Below, one piece after another: positions 56,415-64,000 of a stretch of 64,000 nucleotides of DNA (position 1 is the stretch's first letter; every line of letters starts with the position of its first letter). Position numbers and translations under genes: made by a program. Under the pieces are notes generated by a model. The model saw only the letters and a list, made by a program, of their open reading frames with translations. It was not told the DNA's origin and did not search any database. The stretch is from Pseudorhodoferax sp. Leaf267. Lineage in GTDB: Bacteria > Pseudomonadota > Gammaproteobacteria > Burkholderiales > Burkholderiaceae_C. The stretch lies in NCBI RefSeq assembly GCF_001422405.1, contig NZ_LMMV01000001.1:435275-499274 (forward strand). Reading direction: 5' to 3'.

Positions 56415-57455
56415 TCAACCCACAGCGTTGCAGTCCGCCAGCGTACGCAGTTCCACACCGTTGCTTCGGCCGACTTGTTCAGCATCGCGCGCAAGCCAGG
56501 CTTGCGCCGCCATGCGCCCCGCTTCACGCAGCCTTTGCAAGAACGGCAGGTAGGCGATCAGCCGCGTCTCGCCGTGCAACGCCGCCAACGTCGGCGCGCC
56601 ATCGACCAGGTGCCAGCGCGCATTGGCGATGCGCCGCTCCAGGCCCACACGCGGCCACCAGCGAGATGGCGAGGCCGACTGCAACTGGTCGATCAAGCCC
56701 AGCTCGCGCAGGAACGGCGCCTGGAACGCAATGTCCATCGCACGTTCGGCGATCTCGGCCGTGCTGCGCGGCGTACGCGCATGCTGGCGCGGGGCCAGCA
56801 GCACGAGCAGGGTGTCGTCCGCGCACTGGCTGTCGGCCAGCAGTGGCATCAGCGCAGGATTCGCGCTGTAGCCGCCGTCCCAGTACGGCTCGCCGTCGAT
56901 CAGCACCGTGTGGTGCAGCGTGGGCAGGCAGGTCGAGGCCAGCACGGCGTCGATGTCCATGGCGGCGTTGTCGAACACCTTGAGCCGCCCGCTGTTCGCA
57001 TGCGTGGCCGCGATGGCCAGCCGTGGCCCCGCGCCACTGCGCAGTGCCGCGAAGTCCACCTGCTCGGCCAGCAGCTCGCGCAGCGGGTTGCGGCCCAACG
57101 GGTTCAGCTCATGCGGCGCGAACAGCTTGGACCAGCGCATCATGAGCCGCGCCAGCGGGTTGAAGGCCAGCGCGTCGTCTTCGCCCACCGTGAGCCATTC
57201 GAACGGGATGCGCGCGCCGACCGCGCTCCAGAAGCCGTCCAGCGCCGCGCGCGCCGCGGCCGGGCCGCCTTGCTGCAGGCCGTGCGCGACGAGCACGCCA
57301 TTGATGGCGCCGGCACTCGTGCCGCTGATGCCGGCGATGTCGAAGCGGTCGGCCTCCAGCAGCGCGTCGAGCACGCCCCAGGTAAAGGCGCCGTGCGCGC
57401 CGCCGCCTTGCAGGGCGAGGTTCAGGGCAGGGCGGCGGGAAGGGAAGAAGGGCAT
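56415..57455 (-). CDS. Patatin-like phospholipase
   Basis: 346 residues from MPFFPSRRPA; a start at 57470 is equally open. Oxyanion loop LALQGGGAHGAF, nucleophile GISGTSAGA, and catalytic Asp in WDGGYSANP. The family is typically 300-400 residues, cytoplasmic or type-secreted; no signal peptide here. Hydrolyses acyl ester bonds of phospholipids or related lipids. Confidence 0.88.
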   Translation of the reverse strand: MPFFPSRRPALNLALQGGGAHGAFTWGVLDALLEADRFDIAGISGTSAGAINGVLVAHGLQQGGPAAARAALDGFWSAVGARIPFEWLTVGEDDALAFNPLARLMMRWSKLFAPHELNPLGRNPLRELLAEQVDFAALRSGAGPRLAIAATHANSGRLKVFDNAAMDIDAVLASTCLPTLHHTVLIDGEPYWDGGYSANPALMPLLADSQCADDTLLVLLAPRQHARTPRSTAEIAERAMDIAFQAPFLRELGLIDQLQSASPSRWWPRVGLERRIANARWHLVDGAPTLAALHGETRLIAYLPFLQRLREAGRMAAQAWLARDAEQVGRSNGVELRTLADCNAVG

Positions 57456-57523
57456 GGCGCAGCATGCCATGGGCGTGCGTCAGACTGGATAAGACCCATG
57501 GCGGGTAGTGGTACGGTCGGGCG

Positions 57524-58225
57524 ATGCAGACACACATCGACCATTTGATCGTCGCCGCCCGCACGCTGGACCAGGGCGTGCAGTGGTGCGAGGCCACGCT
57601 CGGCGTCACGCCGGGCCCCGGCGGCGCGCACCCCCAGTACGGCACCCACAACCGGCTGATCAAGATCGCCACGCCACGCAACCCCATGGCGTATCTGGAG
57701 ATCATCGCCGTGGACCCCGGCGCCGTGCCCACCGCGCGCGGCCCGCGCTGGTTCGACCTGGACGACGCCGCGCTGCAGGCCGCCATCGGCAAGGAACCGC
57801 AGCTGATCCACTTCGTCGTGGCGCCACCGGACATCCGGGCCGCCCTGGCCGCGCTGCAGGCCCAGGGCCTGGACCGTGGCCCCCCGCTGGCGGCGAGTCG
57901 GCCTGGTGCGGACGGGCTTCTGCAATGGCAGATCAGCGTGCGCGACGACGGCCAGCGCCTGTTCAATGGCGCCTTGCCCACCTTGATCCAGTGGGGTGCG
58001 CCCGGCGACAAGGAGCCGCTGCGCCGCCATCCGCGCAACAGCCTGCCGCGCTCCAAGGTGTCGCTGGAGCGCATCGCGGTCACCCATCCCGAGGCGGACG
58101 CGTTGAAAGCGGCCTACTCGGAGCTGGGGCTGACGGGCATCGACATCACGGCCGGTGCGGCCGACCTGGCCGCCACCTTGCACACGCCCAAGGGCGTCGT
58201 CACGCTGCACAGCCGCGGCGTCTGA
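57524..58225 (+). CDS. VOC family (Glyoxalase_3-like) protein
   Basis: 233 residues. MQTHIDHLIVAARTLDQGVQW, GGAHPQYGTHNRLIKI, YLEIIAVDP and ELIHFVV-like QLIHFVVAPPDI are typical of the Glyoxalase_3 branch of the VOC fold. Candidate metal ligands are His7 and the Glu of YLEII. Substrate unknown. Divergent from the patatin gene. Confidence 0.85.
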   Translation: MQTHIDHLIVAARTLDQGVQWCEATLGVTPGPGGAHPQYGTHNRLIKIATPRNPMAYLEIIAVDPGAVPTARGPRWFDLDDAALQAAIGKEPQLIHFVVAPPDIRAALAALQAQGLDRGPPLAASRPGADGLLQWQISVRDDGQRLFNGALPTLIQWGAPGDKEPLRRHPRNSLPRSKVSLERIAVTHPEADALKAAYSELGLTGIDITAGAADLAATLHTPKGVVTLHSRGV

Positions 58226-58235
58226 GCCGCAGCGT

Positions 58236-58886
58236 TCAGTCCCGCGCGCGCGGGGCCAGGGCCGCTTGCACCAGCGAGGCCATCGCGCAAGCGGTCGGGT
58301 TGCCCTGGGCCATCAGCCCGTCGACCGTGCCCAGCCGGTCCGGCATCGCCTCGTCCTGGCTCGCCTTGAGCTTGCCTTCCAGGCGGTCGATCGGGATCTC
58401 GATGCCGACCACCGCGCGCAGAAGCTTGTCCACAAACGCCGCGGGCGCGTCCGTCATGGCCCACGGCACCGCCTGCGTCGCCTCGTGGGTCGCGGTCAGG
58501 CGCATCAGGAACTCGCGCAGCCACAGTGCGTCGTCCACCGCCCGGGCGACGCCGTGCGCATGGGCGACCACGTAGTTCCAGGTCGGCACGACCTCGCCAT
58601 GGTCGGCCTTGCCAGGGTACCAGCCCGGCGTGATGTAGCTCTGCGGTCCCTGGAACATCACGACCGAGGGCACGCCGCCCACCAGCTGCCGCCAGACCGG
58701 GTTGGCGCGCGACACATGGCCCAGCAGCGTACCGTGCGGGCCGCGCGCGCGGTCCAGCAGGAAGGGGACATGGTTGGCCAACAGCCCGTCACGGGCCTGC
58801 ACGACCCAGGCGCCCAGTGGGTGCGTGTCGATCAGGGCTTGCGTGGCGCCGGGATCGGGCTGGCGGTGGTAGTGGGGGATGTACAC
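58236..58886 (-). CDS. paiB: PaiB-family FMN-binding protein/negative transcriptional regulator
   Basis: 216 residues. Split-barrel FMN-binding fold: MYIPHYHRQPDP at the start, THPLGAWVV, LLANHVPFLL, GHVSRANPVWRQL, VVMFQGPQSYITPGWYP, VPTWNYVVAHAHG and EDWLREFL-like ALWLREFLMRLT. The family is named for PaiB of Bacillus; whether it regulates transcription here is unknown. Confidence 0.9.
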   Translation of the reverse strand: MYIPHYHRQPDPGATQALIDTHPLGAWVVQARDGLLANHVPFLLDRARGPHGTLLGHVSRANPVWRQLVGGVPSVVMFQGPQSYITPGWYPGKADHGEVVPTWNYVVAHAHGVARAVDDALWLREFLMRLTATHEATQAVPWAMTDAPAAFVDKLLRAVVGIEIPIDRLEGKLKASQDEAMPDRLGTVDGLMAQGNPTACAMASLVQAALAPRARD

Positions 58887-58936
58887 GGGGGACTCCTCGG
58901 GCTGTCAACAAGGTCGGCGCTCTGCACGCCCAGGAT

Positions 58937-59242
58937 TCAAGGCCGGCCGCGGTACAGCCCGGGCCGTGCGGCGCCGTCGATGATCTGGCGCCACGATTTG
59001 CCTGCGGACCGCAACTGCTCGACCGACGGCCCCAGCGCATTGCCGTAGCGGCCCAGCGTCCAGGCCTCCAACCGCGCGAGATCCTCGGCCGGCGTCAGCG
59101 CCCGAAAGCGCTGCTTGAGTGCGTTGCGCTGCGCCACGATCCAGCGCGCGACCTGTTCCTCGCTGGTGCCCGCGGCGAGCATGCGGGCCGCCTCGGTGCC
59201 CAGGGCCGTGACCTCGGCTTCGTAGTGCGCGCGCGCATCCAT
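58937..59242 (-). CDS. Small conserved-looking protein of unknown function
   Basis: 101 residues from MDARAHYEAE. Predicted all-helical and charged (VTALGTEAARMLAAGTSEEQ, RWIVAQRNALKQRFR), ending SWRQIIDGAARPGLYRGRP. No signal peptide or membrane segment. I do not recognise the family. It lies 13 bases beyond the TfoX-like gene on the same strand, probably co-transcribed. Confidence 0.65.
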   Translation of the reverse strand: MDARAHYEAEVTALGTEAARMLAAGTSEEQVARWIVAQRNALKQRFRALTPAEDLARLEAWTLGRYGNALGPSVEQLRSAGKSWRQIIDGAARPGLYRGRP

Positions 59243-59255
59243 CGCGGGAACCGGC

Positions 59256-59642
59256 TCAGCGCTTGGGTGAGCGCTTCCTGGCCGCCGCCCGCTGGCGCGG
59301 TGCAGCCGGTGCGCGCGGCGGCGTCCCCGAGCGCAGCACGGCCTCCCAGGCGAGGCGTGCCCAGCGCGCGGCCTCGTCGCGGTCCTCGAAGATCTCGGCC
59401 GGCGCCTCGTGGTAATGCATGCGCGCCAGCTCGCCCTTGCGCTCGTACTCGAAGGCCGGCAGGTGCTTCGCCTCGAAGGCCGCCACGCTCTGCGCGTCGG
59501 TCTTCAGATACAGCCGCTCGCGCGCCACCAGCGCGAACATGCGGCCTTCATGAAACACCCCATGGCCGCCGAACATGCGCCGCACCGCGATGCGGCCGAA
59601 GCGCTCGAAGACCTCGTGCAGGTTGTCGCTGAATTCGCTCAT
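59256..59642 (-). CDS. TfoX/Sxy N-terminal domain protein
   Basis: 128 residues from MSEFSDNLHE. TfoX N-terminal domain: FGRIAVRRMFGGHGVFHEGR, MFALVARERLYLKTD and FEYERKGELARMHYHEAP, with a helical and basic tail (RQRAAARKRSPKR). The C-terminal domain of competence regulator Sxy is absent. The family role is uncertain when it stands alone. Confidence 0.87.
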   Translation of the reverse strand: MSEFSDNLHEVFERFGRIAVRRMFGGHGVFHEGRMFALVARERLYLKTDAQSVAAFEAKHLPAFEYERKGELARMHYHEAPAEIFEDRDEAARWARLAWEAVLRSGTPPRAPAAPRQRAAARKRSPKR

Positions 59643-59680
59643 GCGCCGCATCATAGAAAAGCGCGGCTACGATCCGGCCC

Positions 59681-60352
59681 ATGTCCGCTTCGCCACCCCT
59701 CCTGCACGGTCCTGTCGACCACCTGCTCGGCCTGTTGCGACAGATGCCGCCACGGCGCTGGATCGTGGGCATTGCCGGCCTGCCGGGCTCGGGCAAGAGC
59801 ACCATCGCGCAGGCGCTGGCCGGCGCGGTGAACCTGGCGGCCGGCGCGCCCGTGGCCATGGCGCTGGGCATGGACGGCTTCCATCTCACGCGTGCGCAAC
59901 TGCGTGCCTTCCCCGATCCGGATGCGGCCTTGCTGCGCCGCGGCGCACCCTGGACCTTCGATCCGCAGGGCCTGGCACAGCGGCTGGCCTTGCTGCGTTC
60001 ACAGGCGGCACAGAGCCTGACCTGGCCCGGCTTCGAACACGGCGTGGGCGACCCGGTGGCCGATGCGATCCACGTGCCACCCTCGGTGCGCCTGGTGCTG
60101 CTGGAAGGCCTGTACCTGCTGCACGACGCGCACGGCTGGAACTTGCGCGGCGCCATGGACGCCTGCTGGTTTCTCGACGTGCCGCGCGAGGTGGCCATGG
60201 CGCGTCTGGCGGCGCGCCACCAGGCGGCCTGGGGCATCACGCCAGAGGAGGCCCTGGCCCGCATCGCGCGCAACGACGGGCTCAACGCCGAGATCGTCTG
60301 GCGCAGCCGGGCGCGCGCGGACGCGCTGGTGGCGGACGAAGTCAGGCCGTGA
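59681..60352 (+). CDS. P-loop kinase, uridine kinase/pantothenate kinase-like
   Basis: 223 residues. Walker A GLPGSGKST, then MDGFHLTRAQL, RRGAPWTFDPQGL, WPGFEHGVGDPVADAI and VLLEGLYLLHD, typical of the nucleoside/nucleotide kinase family proteins related to uridine kinase and to fructose-transport-associated FrcK. Substrate not determined. Divergent from the TfoX-like gene 38 bases away. Confidence 0.85.
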   Translation: MSASPPLLHGPVDHLLGLLRQMPPRRWIVGIAGLPGSGKSTIAQALAGAVNLAAGAPVAMALGMDGFHLTRAQLRAFPDPDAALLRRGAPWTFDPQGLAQRLALLRSQAAQSLTWPGFEHGVGDPVADAIHVPPSVRLVLLEGLYLLHDAHGWNLRGAMDACWFLDVPREVAMARLAARHQAAWGITPEEALARIARNDGLNAEIVWRSRARADALVADEVRP

Positions 60353-60519
60353 GCCCGCTCACGCCCGCCTGAGCAGCATCGCGCAGCGGTTTGCCCGTCA
60401 GGCGTGCACGCGCGTGGATGCCGCGCCGGCGCGCTTCGGCAGGGCTTGGGTGTGTTGCAGGGCAGGCTATCGCTGCGATTGAATGCCGTGTCTGGCCAAG
60501 GCGCTGCGGCGGCAATAGC
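60353..60519. other. Intergenic stretch, no gene seen
   Basis: About 170 bases after the P-loop kinase. Open frames here are Arg/Ala-rich chance products; no promoter or hairpin stood out. Confidence 0.35.
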
Positions 60520-60645
60520 ATGGCGCCCATGCACACACTTGCCACCTTCCCCACCACCCGGCTTCACCGCGGGCGCCTGCTGCTGGGCGCGCTCATCCAG
60601 GCAGGCGGATGCGCGATCGCCGTCGGCCATTGGCTGGGGCGCTGA
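60520..60645 (+). CDS. Possible 41-residue small hydrophobic protein
   Basis: From the ATG at 60520: a basic N-terminus and one short hydrophobic stretch (LLLGALIQAGGCAIAVGHW) before LGR and stop. It ends one base before the cupin gene starts. No homologue recognised; may be a leader or a chance frame. Confidence 0.25.
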   Translation: MAPMHTLATFPTTRLHRGRLLLGALIQAGGCAIAVGHWLGR

Positions 60646-60646
60646 G

Positions 60647-60949
60647 ATGCCCGCGATCCATCCTTCCCTGCAGGCCGCGACCACGCTCGAGGCGTTCCGC
60701 ACCGCGGCACTGGCAGCCGGCTTCGACGAGGCGATGGCGCGCAGCTGGGCGCCGCACCAGGTCATCGACGACCATGCGCACCCCTTCGACGCCGAGGCGC
60801 TCGTCGTGGATGGCGAGATGTGGCTCGGCGACGCGCAGGGCACGCGGCACCTGCAGCCTGGCGACACCTTCGTGCTGGCGCGCGGCACCGTGCATTCGGA
60901 GCGCTACGGCGCCGCCGGCGCGACCTACTGGGTCGCGCGCCGCTCCTGA
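60647..60949 (+). CDS. Cupin-domain protein
   Basis: 100 residues from MPAIHPSLQA. Short helical start, then a single cupin barrel: DDHAHPFDAEALVVDGEMWL, HLQPGDTFVLARGTVHSERYG. His residues in HAHPF and the second motif can bind a metal. Function unknown; small cupins of this kind are often stress or detoxification proteins. Confidence 0.78.
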   Translation: MPAIHPSLQAATTLEAFRTAALAAGFDEAMARSWAPHQVIDDHAHPFDAEALVVDGEMWLGDAQGTRHLQPGDTFVLARGTVHSERYGAAGATYWVARRS

Positions 60950-60971
60950 GACCCGGCCGCCGGGCGAGACC

Positions 60972-62585
60972 TCACGCCACGTGGAAGTGGTGCGTGCCGT
61001 CCCGGCCCAGTTGCTCGACCAGGCCGAACTCCCAATCCAGGTACGCCTGCATGGCTGCGCGCGGCGCGTCCGTGCCCTCGTAGGGCCGGCGGTAGCGGTC
61101 GGTGCGCGGCGTGGCCAGGCGGGCTTCGCCGCCTTCCAGCGGCAGGCCGGCCGCGGCCCATGCGTTCGTGCCGCCGTCCAGCACCAGCACCTGTGCGGGG
61201 TCCTGGCGCGCGGCCAGCAACGCGCGCAGGTCGGCCGCGGCATACGGCGCCAGCGCTCCGTCCGCGCTGGTCAGCACATAGCGCGCGGCGGGCGGCAGGG
61301 CGCCCAGCGCCTGGCGCAGCTGCGCGCGGATGGCGAACCAGGCGCCCGGGATGTGGGCCTGGACGTAGGCCTGGCCCGGGCCGAGGTCGAGCACCAGCGT
61401 GTTGCCATCGGCCAGCGCGGCCTGCAGCTGCGCGGGCGTGAGGCGCCCGGCATCGGGCGCGGGCGGCAGCACCGCGGGCTGCGCGCCGGTCTCGCCGCCG
61501 TCGGCCGCACGCGGGCCTGCGAGCACGTGCACGTCCCAGCCCATCTGCGCGAGCCATGAGCCCGTCATGCGCGCACGCACGCCGTCGTCGTCGGCGAGAA
61601 CGATGGCCGCGCCGCGCACGGGCACCTGGTGATCGGTCTCCTGCACGAGCTGGCCGCCGGGCACGTTGGCAAAGCCGGGCAGGTGGCCGGCCGCGTATTC
61701 CTCGGGCGTGCGCACGTCGAAGGCATGCACCGTGCGGCCCGGCGCGGCGCGCAGCCGGGCCAGCGCCTCGGGCGCGATGGTGCGCACGCCGGCCCGCTCG
61801 GCCAGTTGCGCCGCGGCCTCCTGCGCGGCGGCCAGGTGCTGCGGGTCGACCGCGGCCGGTGCGCGCCGGCTTGCGCCGTGGTCCAGCACCTGGCCCGCGA
61901 GCAGCCAGCCGATGGTGCCGTTGCGCAGCGCCGCCACGGGGTTGGGCAGGCCTGCGTTCACGAGCGACTGCGTGCCGATGATGCTGCGCGTGCGGCCGGC
62001 GCAGTTCACGATGACCTGGGTGCGCGGGTCGGGCGCCAGCGCACGCACGCGCAAGACCAGCTCGGCGCCGGGCACGCTGGTCGCGCCGGGGATGCTCATG
62101 GTCTGGTACTCGTCGAAGCGGCGCGCGTCGACCACCACGGCGTCGGCGCCCGAGGCGATCAGGGCCTGCACCTCTTCGGCCGCCAGCGAGGGCGTGTGGC
62201 GCATGTGCTCGACCAGCTCGCCGAAGGCCTTGCTCGGCACGTTCACGTCGCGGAACACCTCGCCGCCGGCGGCCTGCCAGCCGGCCAGTCCACCGGCCAG
62301 CGCGAACAGGCGCGTGTAGCCCAGCGCGGCCAGCACGGCGGCCCCGCGCGGCACCAGGTCTTCGCCGTCGTGCTCGCCGTACAGCACGAGCGTGGTGTCG
62401 CGGCGCGGGATGCGGCGCCAGGCGTCGAGCTCGATGCGCGACAGCGGCAGGTTGGCGGCCCATAGCGGGTGGCATTGGGCGAACGGGTCTTCTTCGCGCA
62501 GGTCGAGCAGGGCGATCTCCTCGCGTGCGAGCAGGGCGCGGCGCACGGCGGCGAAGTCGAGGGTGGGAAGCGGTGGAGGGGTCAT
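60972..62585 (-). CDS. Rhodanese-like protein with four rhodanese domains
   Basis: 537 residues from MTPPPLPTLD; the frame is open to 62696 without added domain. Four rhodanese-fold units begin near residues 8, 125, 275 and 415: ALLDLREEDPFAQCHP; VVVDARRFDEYQTMSIPGA; AFDVRTPEEYAAGHLPG; LVLDLGPGQAYVQAHIPG. Only the second has a catalytic-loop Cys (VIVNCAGRTRS). The others have Tyr or Ala at that position, so three domains are probably structural or binding. Likely moves sulfane sulfur. Confidence 0.88.
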   Translation of the reverse strand: MTPPPLPTLDFAAVRRALLAREEIALLDLREEDPFAQCHPLWAANLPLSRIELDAWRRIPRRDTTLVLYGEHDGEDLVPRGAAVLAALGYTRLFALAGGLAGWQAAGGEVFRDVNVPSKAFGELVEHMRHTPSLAAEEVQALIASGADAVVVDARRFDEYQTMSIPGATSVPGAELVLRVRALAPDPRTQVIVNCAGRTRSIIGTQSLVNAGLPNPVAALRNGTIGWLLAGQVLDHGASRRAPAAVDPQHLAAAQEAAAQLAERAGVRTIAPEALARLRAAPGRTVHAFDVRTPEEYAAGHLPGFANVPGGQLVQETDHQVPVRGAAIVLADDDGVRARMTGSWLAQMGWDVHVLAGPRAADGGETGAQPAVLPPAPDAGRLTPAQLQAALADGNTLVLDLGPGQAYVQAHIPGAWFAIRAQLRQALGALPPAARYVLTSADGALAPYAAADLRALLAARQDPAQVLVLDGGTNAWAAAGLPLEGGEARLATPRTDRYRRPYEGTDAPRAAMQAYLDWEFGLVEQLGRDGTHHFHVA

Positions 62586-62686
62586 GGCGCCAGCATACGG
62601 CGCGCCGATGGCCTGGCGGGTGGCTGCAACCGCCCAAGCGTTGCCCCGGATAGCATGTCGTGGCCTCCAGCACCACACTGCCTGCC

Positions 62687-63979
62687 ATGACACCACACAC
62701 CGACCGCAAGACCGCCCCGGCCATCGTGCTCGGCTGCATCGCCGACGACTTCACGGGTGCGACCGACCTGGCCAACAACCTGGTGCGCGCCGGCATGCGC
62801 GTGGTGCAGGCCATCGGCGTGCCCGAGGGCCCGCTGGACACGCAGGCCGACGCCGTCGTCGTCGCGCTCAAGAGCCGCACCATCGCGCCGGACGAGGCCG
62901 TGGCCCAGTCGCTGGCAGCGCTGCAGTGGCTCCGGGCCCAGGGTGCCCAGCAGATCTACTTCAAATACTGCTCCACCTTCGACAGCACGCCCGCGGGCAA
63001 CATCGGGCCCGTGACCGACGCGCTGATGCAGGCGCTGGAGACGCGCTTCACGATCGCCACGCCGGCCTTTCCGGACAACAAGCGCACCGTCTTCAAGGGC
63101 TACCTGTTCGCGGGCGACGTGCTGCTCAACGAGAGCGGCATGCAGGACCACCCACTCACGCCCATGACCGATCCCAATCTCGTGCGCGTGCTGCAGCCGC
63201 AGACGCGGCACAAGGTCGGTCTGGTGGACTACCAGGCCGTCGCCCAGGGGCCGGATGCGATCCGCGCGCGCTTTGCCGCATTGCAGGCACAGGGCGTGGG
63301 CATTGCGATCGTCGATGCGCTGGCCAATGCCGATCTCGTCACGCTGGGCCAGGCGCTGCAGGGCATGCCGCTCGTCACGGCGGGCTCGGGCGTGGCCATC
63401 GGGCTACCGCAGAACTTCGGCATCGCACCGGATGCGCAGGCCGCCGCCTTGCCCCCGGCCGCCGGCCTGCAGGCCGTGGTGTCGGGCAGCTGCTCGGTGG
63501 CGACCAACCGGCAGGTGGCCGAGTTCATCGCCAGCGGCCGGCCGGCGCTGGCGCTCGACCCGCTGCGCATCGCCAGCGGTGCCGATGTGGTCGGCGAGGC
63601 GCTGGCCTGGGCGGGGGGCAGGCTGGCCAGCGGCCCGGTGCTGGTCTATTCCACGGCCGAGCCTGCGGCCGTGCGCGCGATCCAGGGCCGGCTCGGCGTG
63701 GAGCAGGCCGGTGCGATGGTGGAGGACGCGATCGCCGGCATCGCGCGCGGCCTCGTGCAGGCCGGCGTGCGGCAGCTGGTCGTGGCCGGTGGCGAAACCT
63801 CCGGCGCCTGCGTGCAGGCACTCGGCATCGCGCAGATGCGCATCGGCGCGCAGATCGACCCTGGCGTGCCCTGGTGCTTCGCCACCAGCGACGTGGTGCC
63901 CGAGGGCCTGCACATCACGCTGAAGTCGGGCAACTTCGGCACGCCGGATTTCTTCACCAAGGCCTTTGCCACGCCATGA
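62687..63979 (+). CDS. otnK: Four-carbon acid sugar kinase OtnK (3-oxo-tetronate kinase)
   Basis: 430 residues from MTPHTDRKTA. N-terminal DUF1537 domain with LGCIADDFTGATDLANNLV, the substrate loop FKYCSTFDSTPAGNIGP and PDNKRTVFKGYLF. C-terminal nucleotide-binding domain with VVSGSCSVATNRQ, LVVAGGETSGAC and SGNFGTPDFF. Phosphorylates 3-oxo-tetronates at the 4-OH for cleavage by the partner aldolase OtnC. Its stop overlaps the start of the next gene. Confidence 0.92.
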   Translation: MTPHTDRKTAPAIVLGCIADDFTGATDLANNLVRAGMRVVQAIGVPEGPLDTQADAVVVALKSRTIAPDEAVAQSLAALQWLRAQGAQQIYFKYCSTFDSTPAGNIGPVTDALMQALETRFTIATPAFPDNKRTVFKGYLFAGDVLLNESGMQDHPLTPMTDPNLVRVLQPQTRHKVGLVDYQAVAQGPDAIRARFAALQAQGVGIAIVDALANADLVTLGQALQGMPLVTAGSGVAIGLPQNFGIAPDAQAAALPPAAGLQAVVSGSCSVATNRQVAEFIASGRPALALDPLRIASGADVVGEALAWAGGRLASGPVLVYSTAEPAAVRAIQGRLGVEQAGAMVEDAIAGIARGLVQAGVRQLVVAGGETSGACVQALGIAQMRIGAQIDPGVPWCFATSDVVPEGLHITLKSGNFGTPDFFTKAFATP

Positions 63980-64000
63980 GTCATGACCTGGACGACGCCA
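63976..64000 (+). CDS. Start of the next operon gene (partial)
   Basis: An ATG overlapping the otnK stop (ATGA) opens a frame MSHDLDDA cut by the window edge. By the usual otn arrangement it could be the otnC aldolase or otnI isomerase, but eight residues cannot show which. Confidence 0.5.

Overview
The window is a high-GC, gene-dense piece of a bacterial chromosome. Its gene content points to a betaproteobacterium of the order Burkholderiales, probably family Comamonadaceae: an LEPR-XLL giant adhesin, an MXKDX Met-repeat protein, SoxCD-type sulfite dehydrogenase, CueR-regulated copper genes and LOV histidine kinases. The genus assignment is inference. I saw no rRNA, tRNA, CRISPR array, transposase, integrase or phage structural gene.

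Layout. 0-5 kb: the start of a large LEPR-XLL surface protein running off the left edge, a large wHTH/AAA/TPR regulator, and a divergent DUF1348 (NTF2-like)/TetR pair with tandem operators. 5.3-9.8 kb: two divergently transcribed blue-light (LOV) hybrid histidine kinases. 10-18.3 kb: the high-affinity potassium system kdpABC-(EIIA-Ntr-like)-kdpD-kdpE. 18.3-21.3 kb: ECF sigma, RskA-type anti-sigma and a DUF4394 lipoprotein. 21.5-23.3 kb: an EamA exporter and a GNAT enzyme. 23.5-27.9 kb: an organosulfur operon (TauD-type dioxygenase, sulfite dehydrogenase SoxC, cytochrome c SoxD, FMN monooxygenase) and a thioredoxin-like protein. 27.9-30.3 kb: an accessory patch of visibly lower GC with a RES/Xre toxin-antitoxin pair, a GNAT pseudogene and a truncated sarcosine oxidase remnant. 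30.3-31.4 kb: 4-hydroxyphenylpyruvate dioxygenase.

31.5-44.1 kb is a heavy-metal region: a Zn/Cd/Pb ATPase, then a copper operon (two small exported proteins, TolC-like lipoprotein, multicopper oxidase, CusF-like chaperone), and further right copA-cueR and copZ. Three promoters with the CueR architecture (TTGACC, 19-bp spacer, -10) tie the copper genes together; a separate PbrR/CadR-type box precedes the Zn/Cd/Pb ATPase. Inserted between the copper blocks are a TIR-domain protein fused to a pterin-4a-carbinolamine-dehydratase-like domain, a frameshifted alpha/beta hydrolase and an HtrA-type protease.

44.2-46 kb: a CysB-type LysR regulator and an SsuE-like flavin reductase, functionally linked to the sulfur operon. 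46.5-52 kb: a periplasmic methionine-repair island (two-component system, cytochrome b, sulfite-oxidase-family lipoprotein, Met-rich MXKDX protein, MsrB, MsrA). 52-55.7 kb: a copper-uptake-like cluster (DUF2946, TonB receptor, DUF1775-PCuAC fusion). 55.7-56.4 kb: a TumE/TumA-type toxin-antitoxin pair. 56.4-64 kb: metabolic and housekeeping genes (patatin lipase, VOC protein, PaiB, TfoX-like, P-loop kinase, cupin, a four-domain rhodanese, OtnK) and the first codons of the next gene.

The most unusual item is the TIR-pterin-dehydratase-like fusion at 37940-38809, a plausible NAD-consuming effector joined to a putative small-molecule sensor. Next are the EIIA-Ntr-like gene inside the kdp operon and the methionine-repair island carrying a sacrificial-looking Met-repeat protein.
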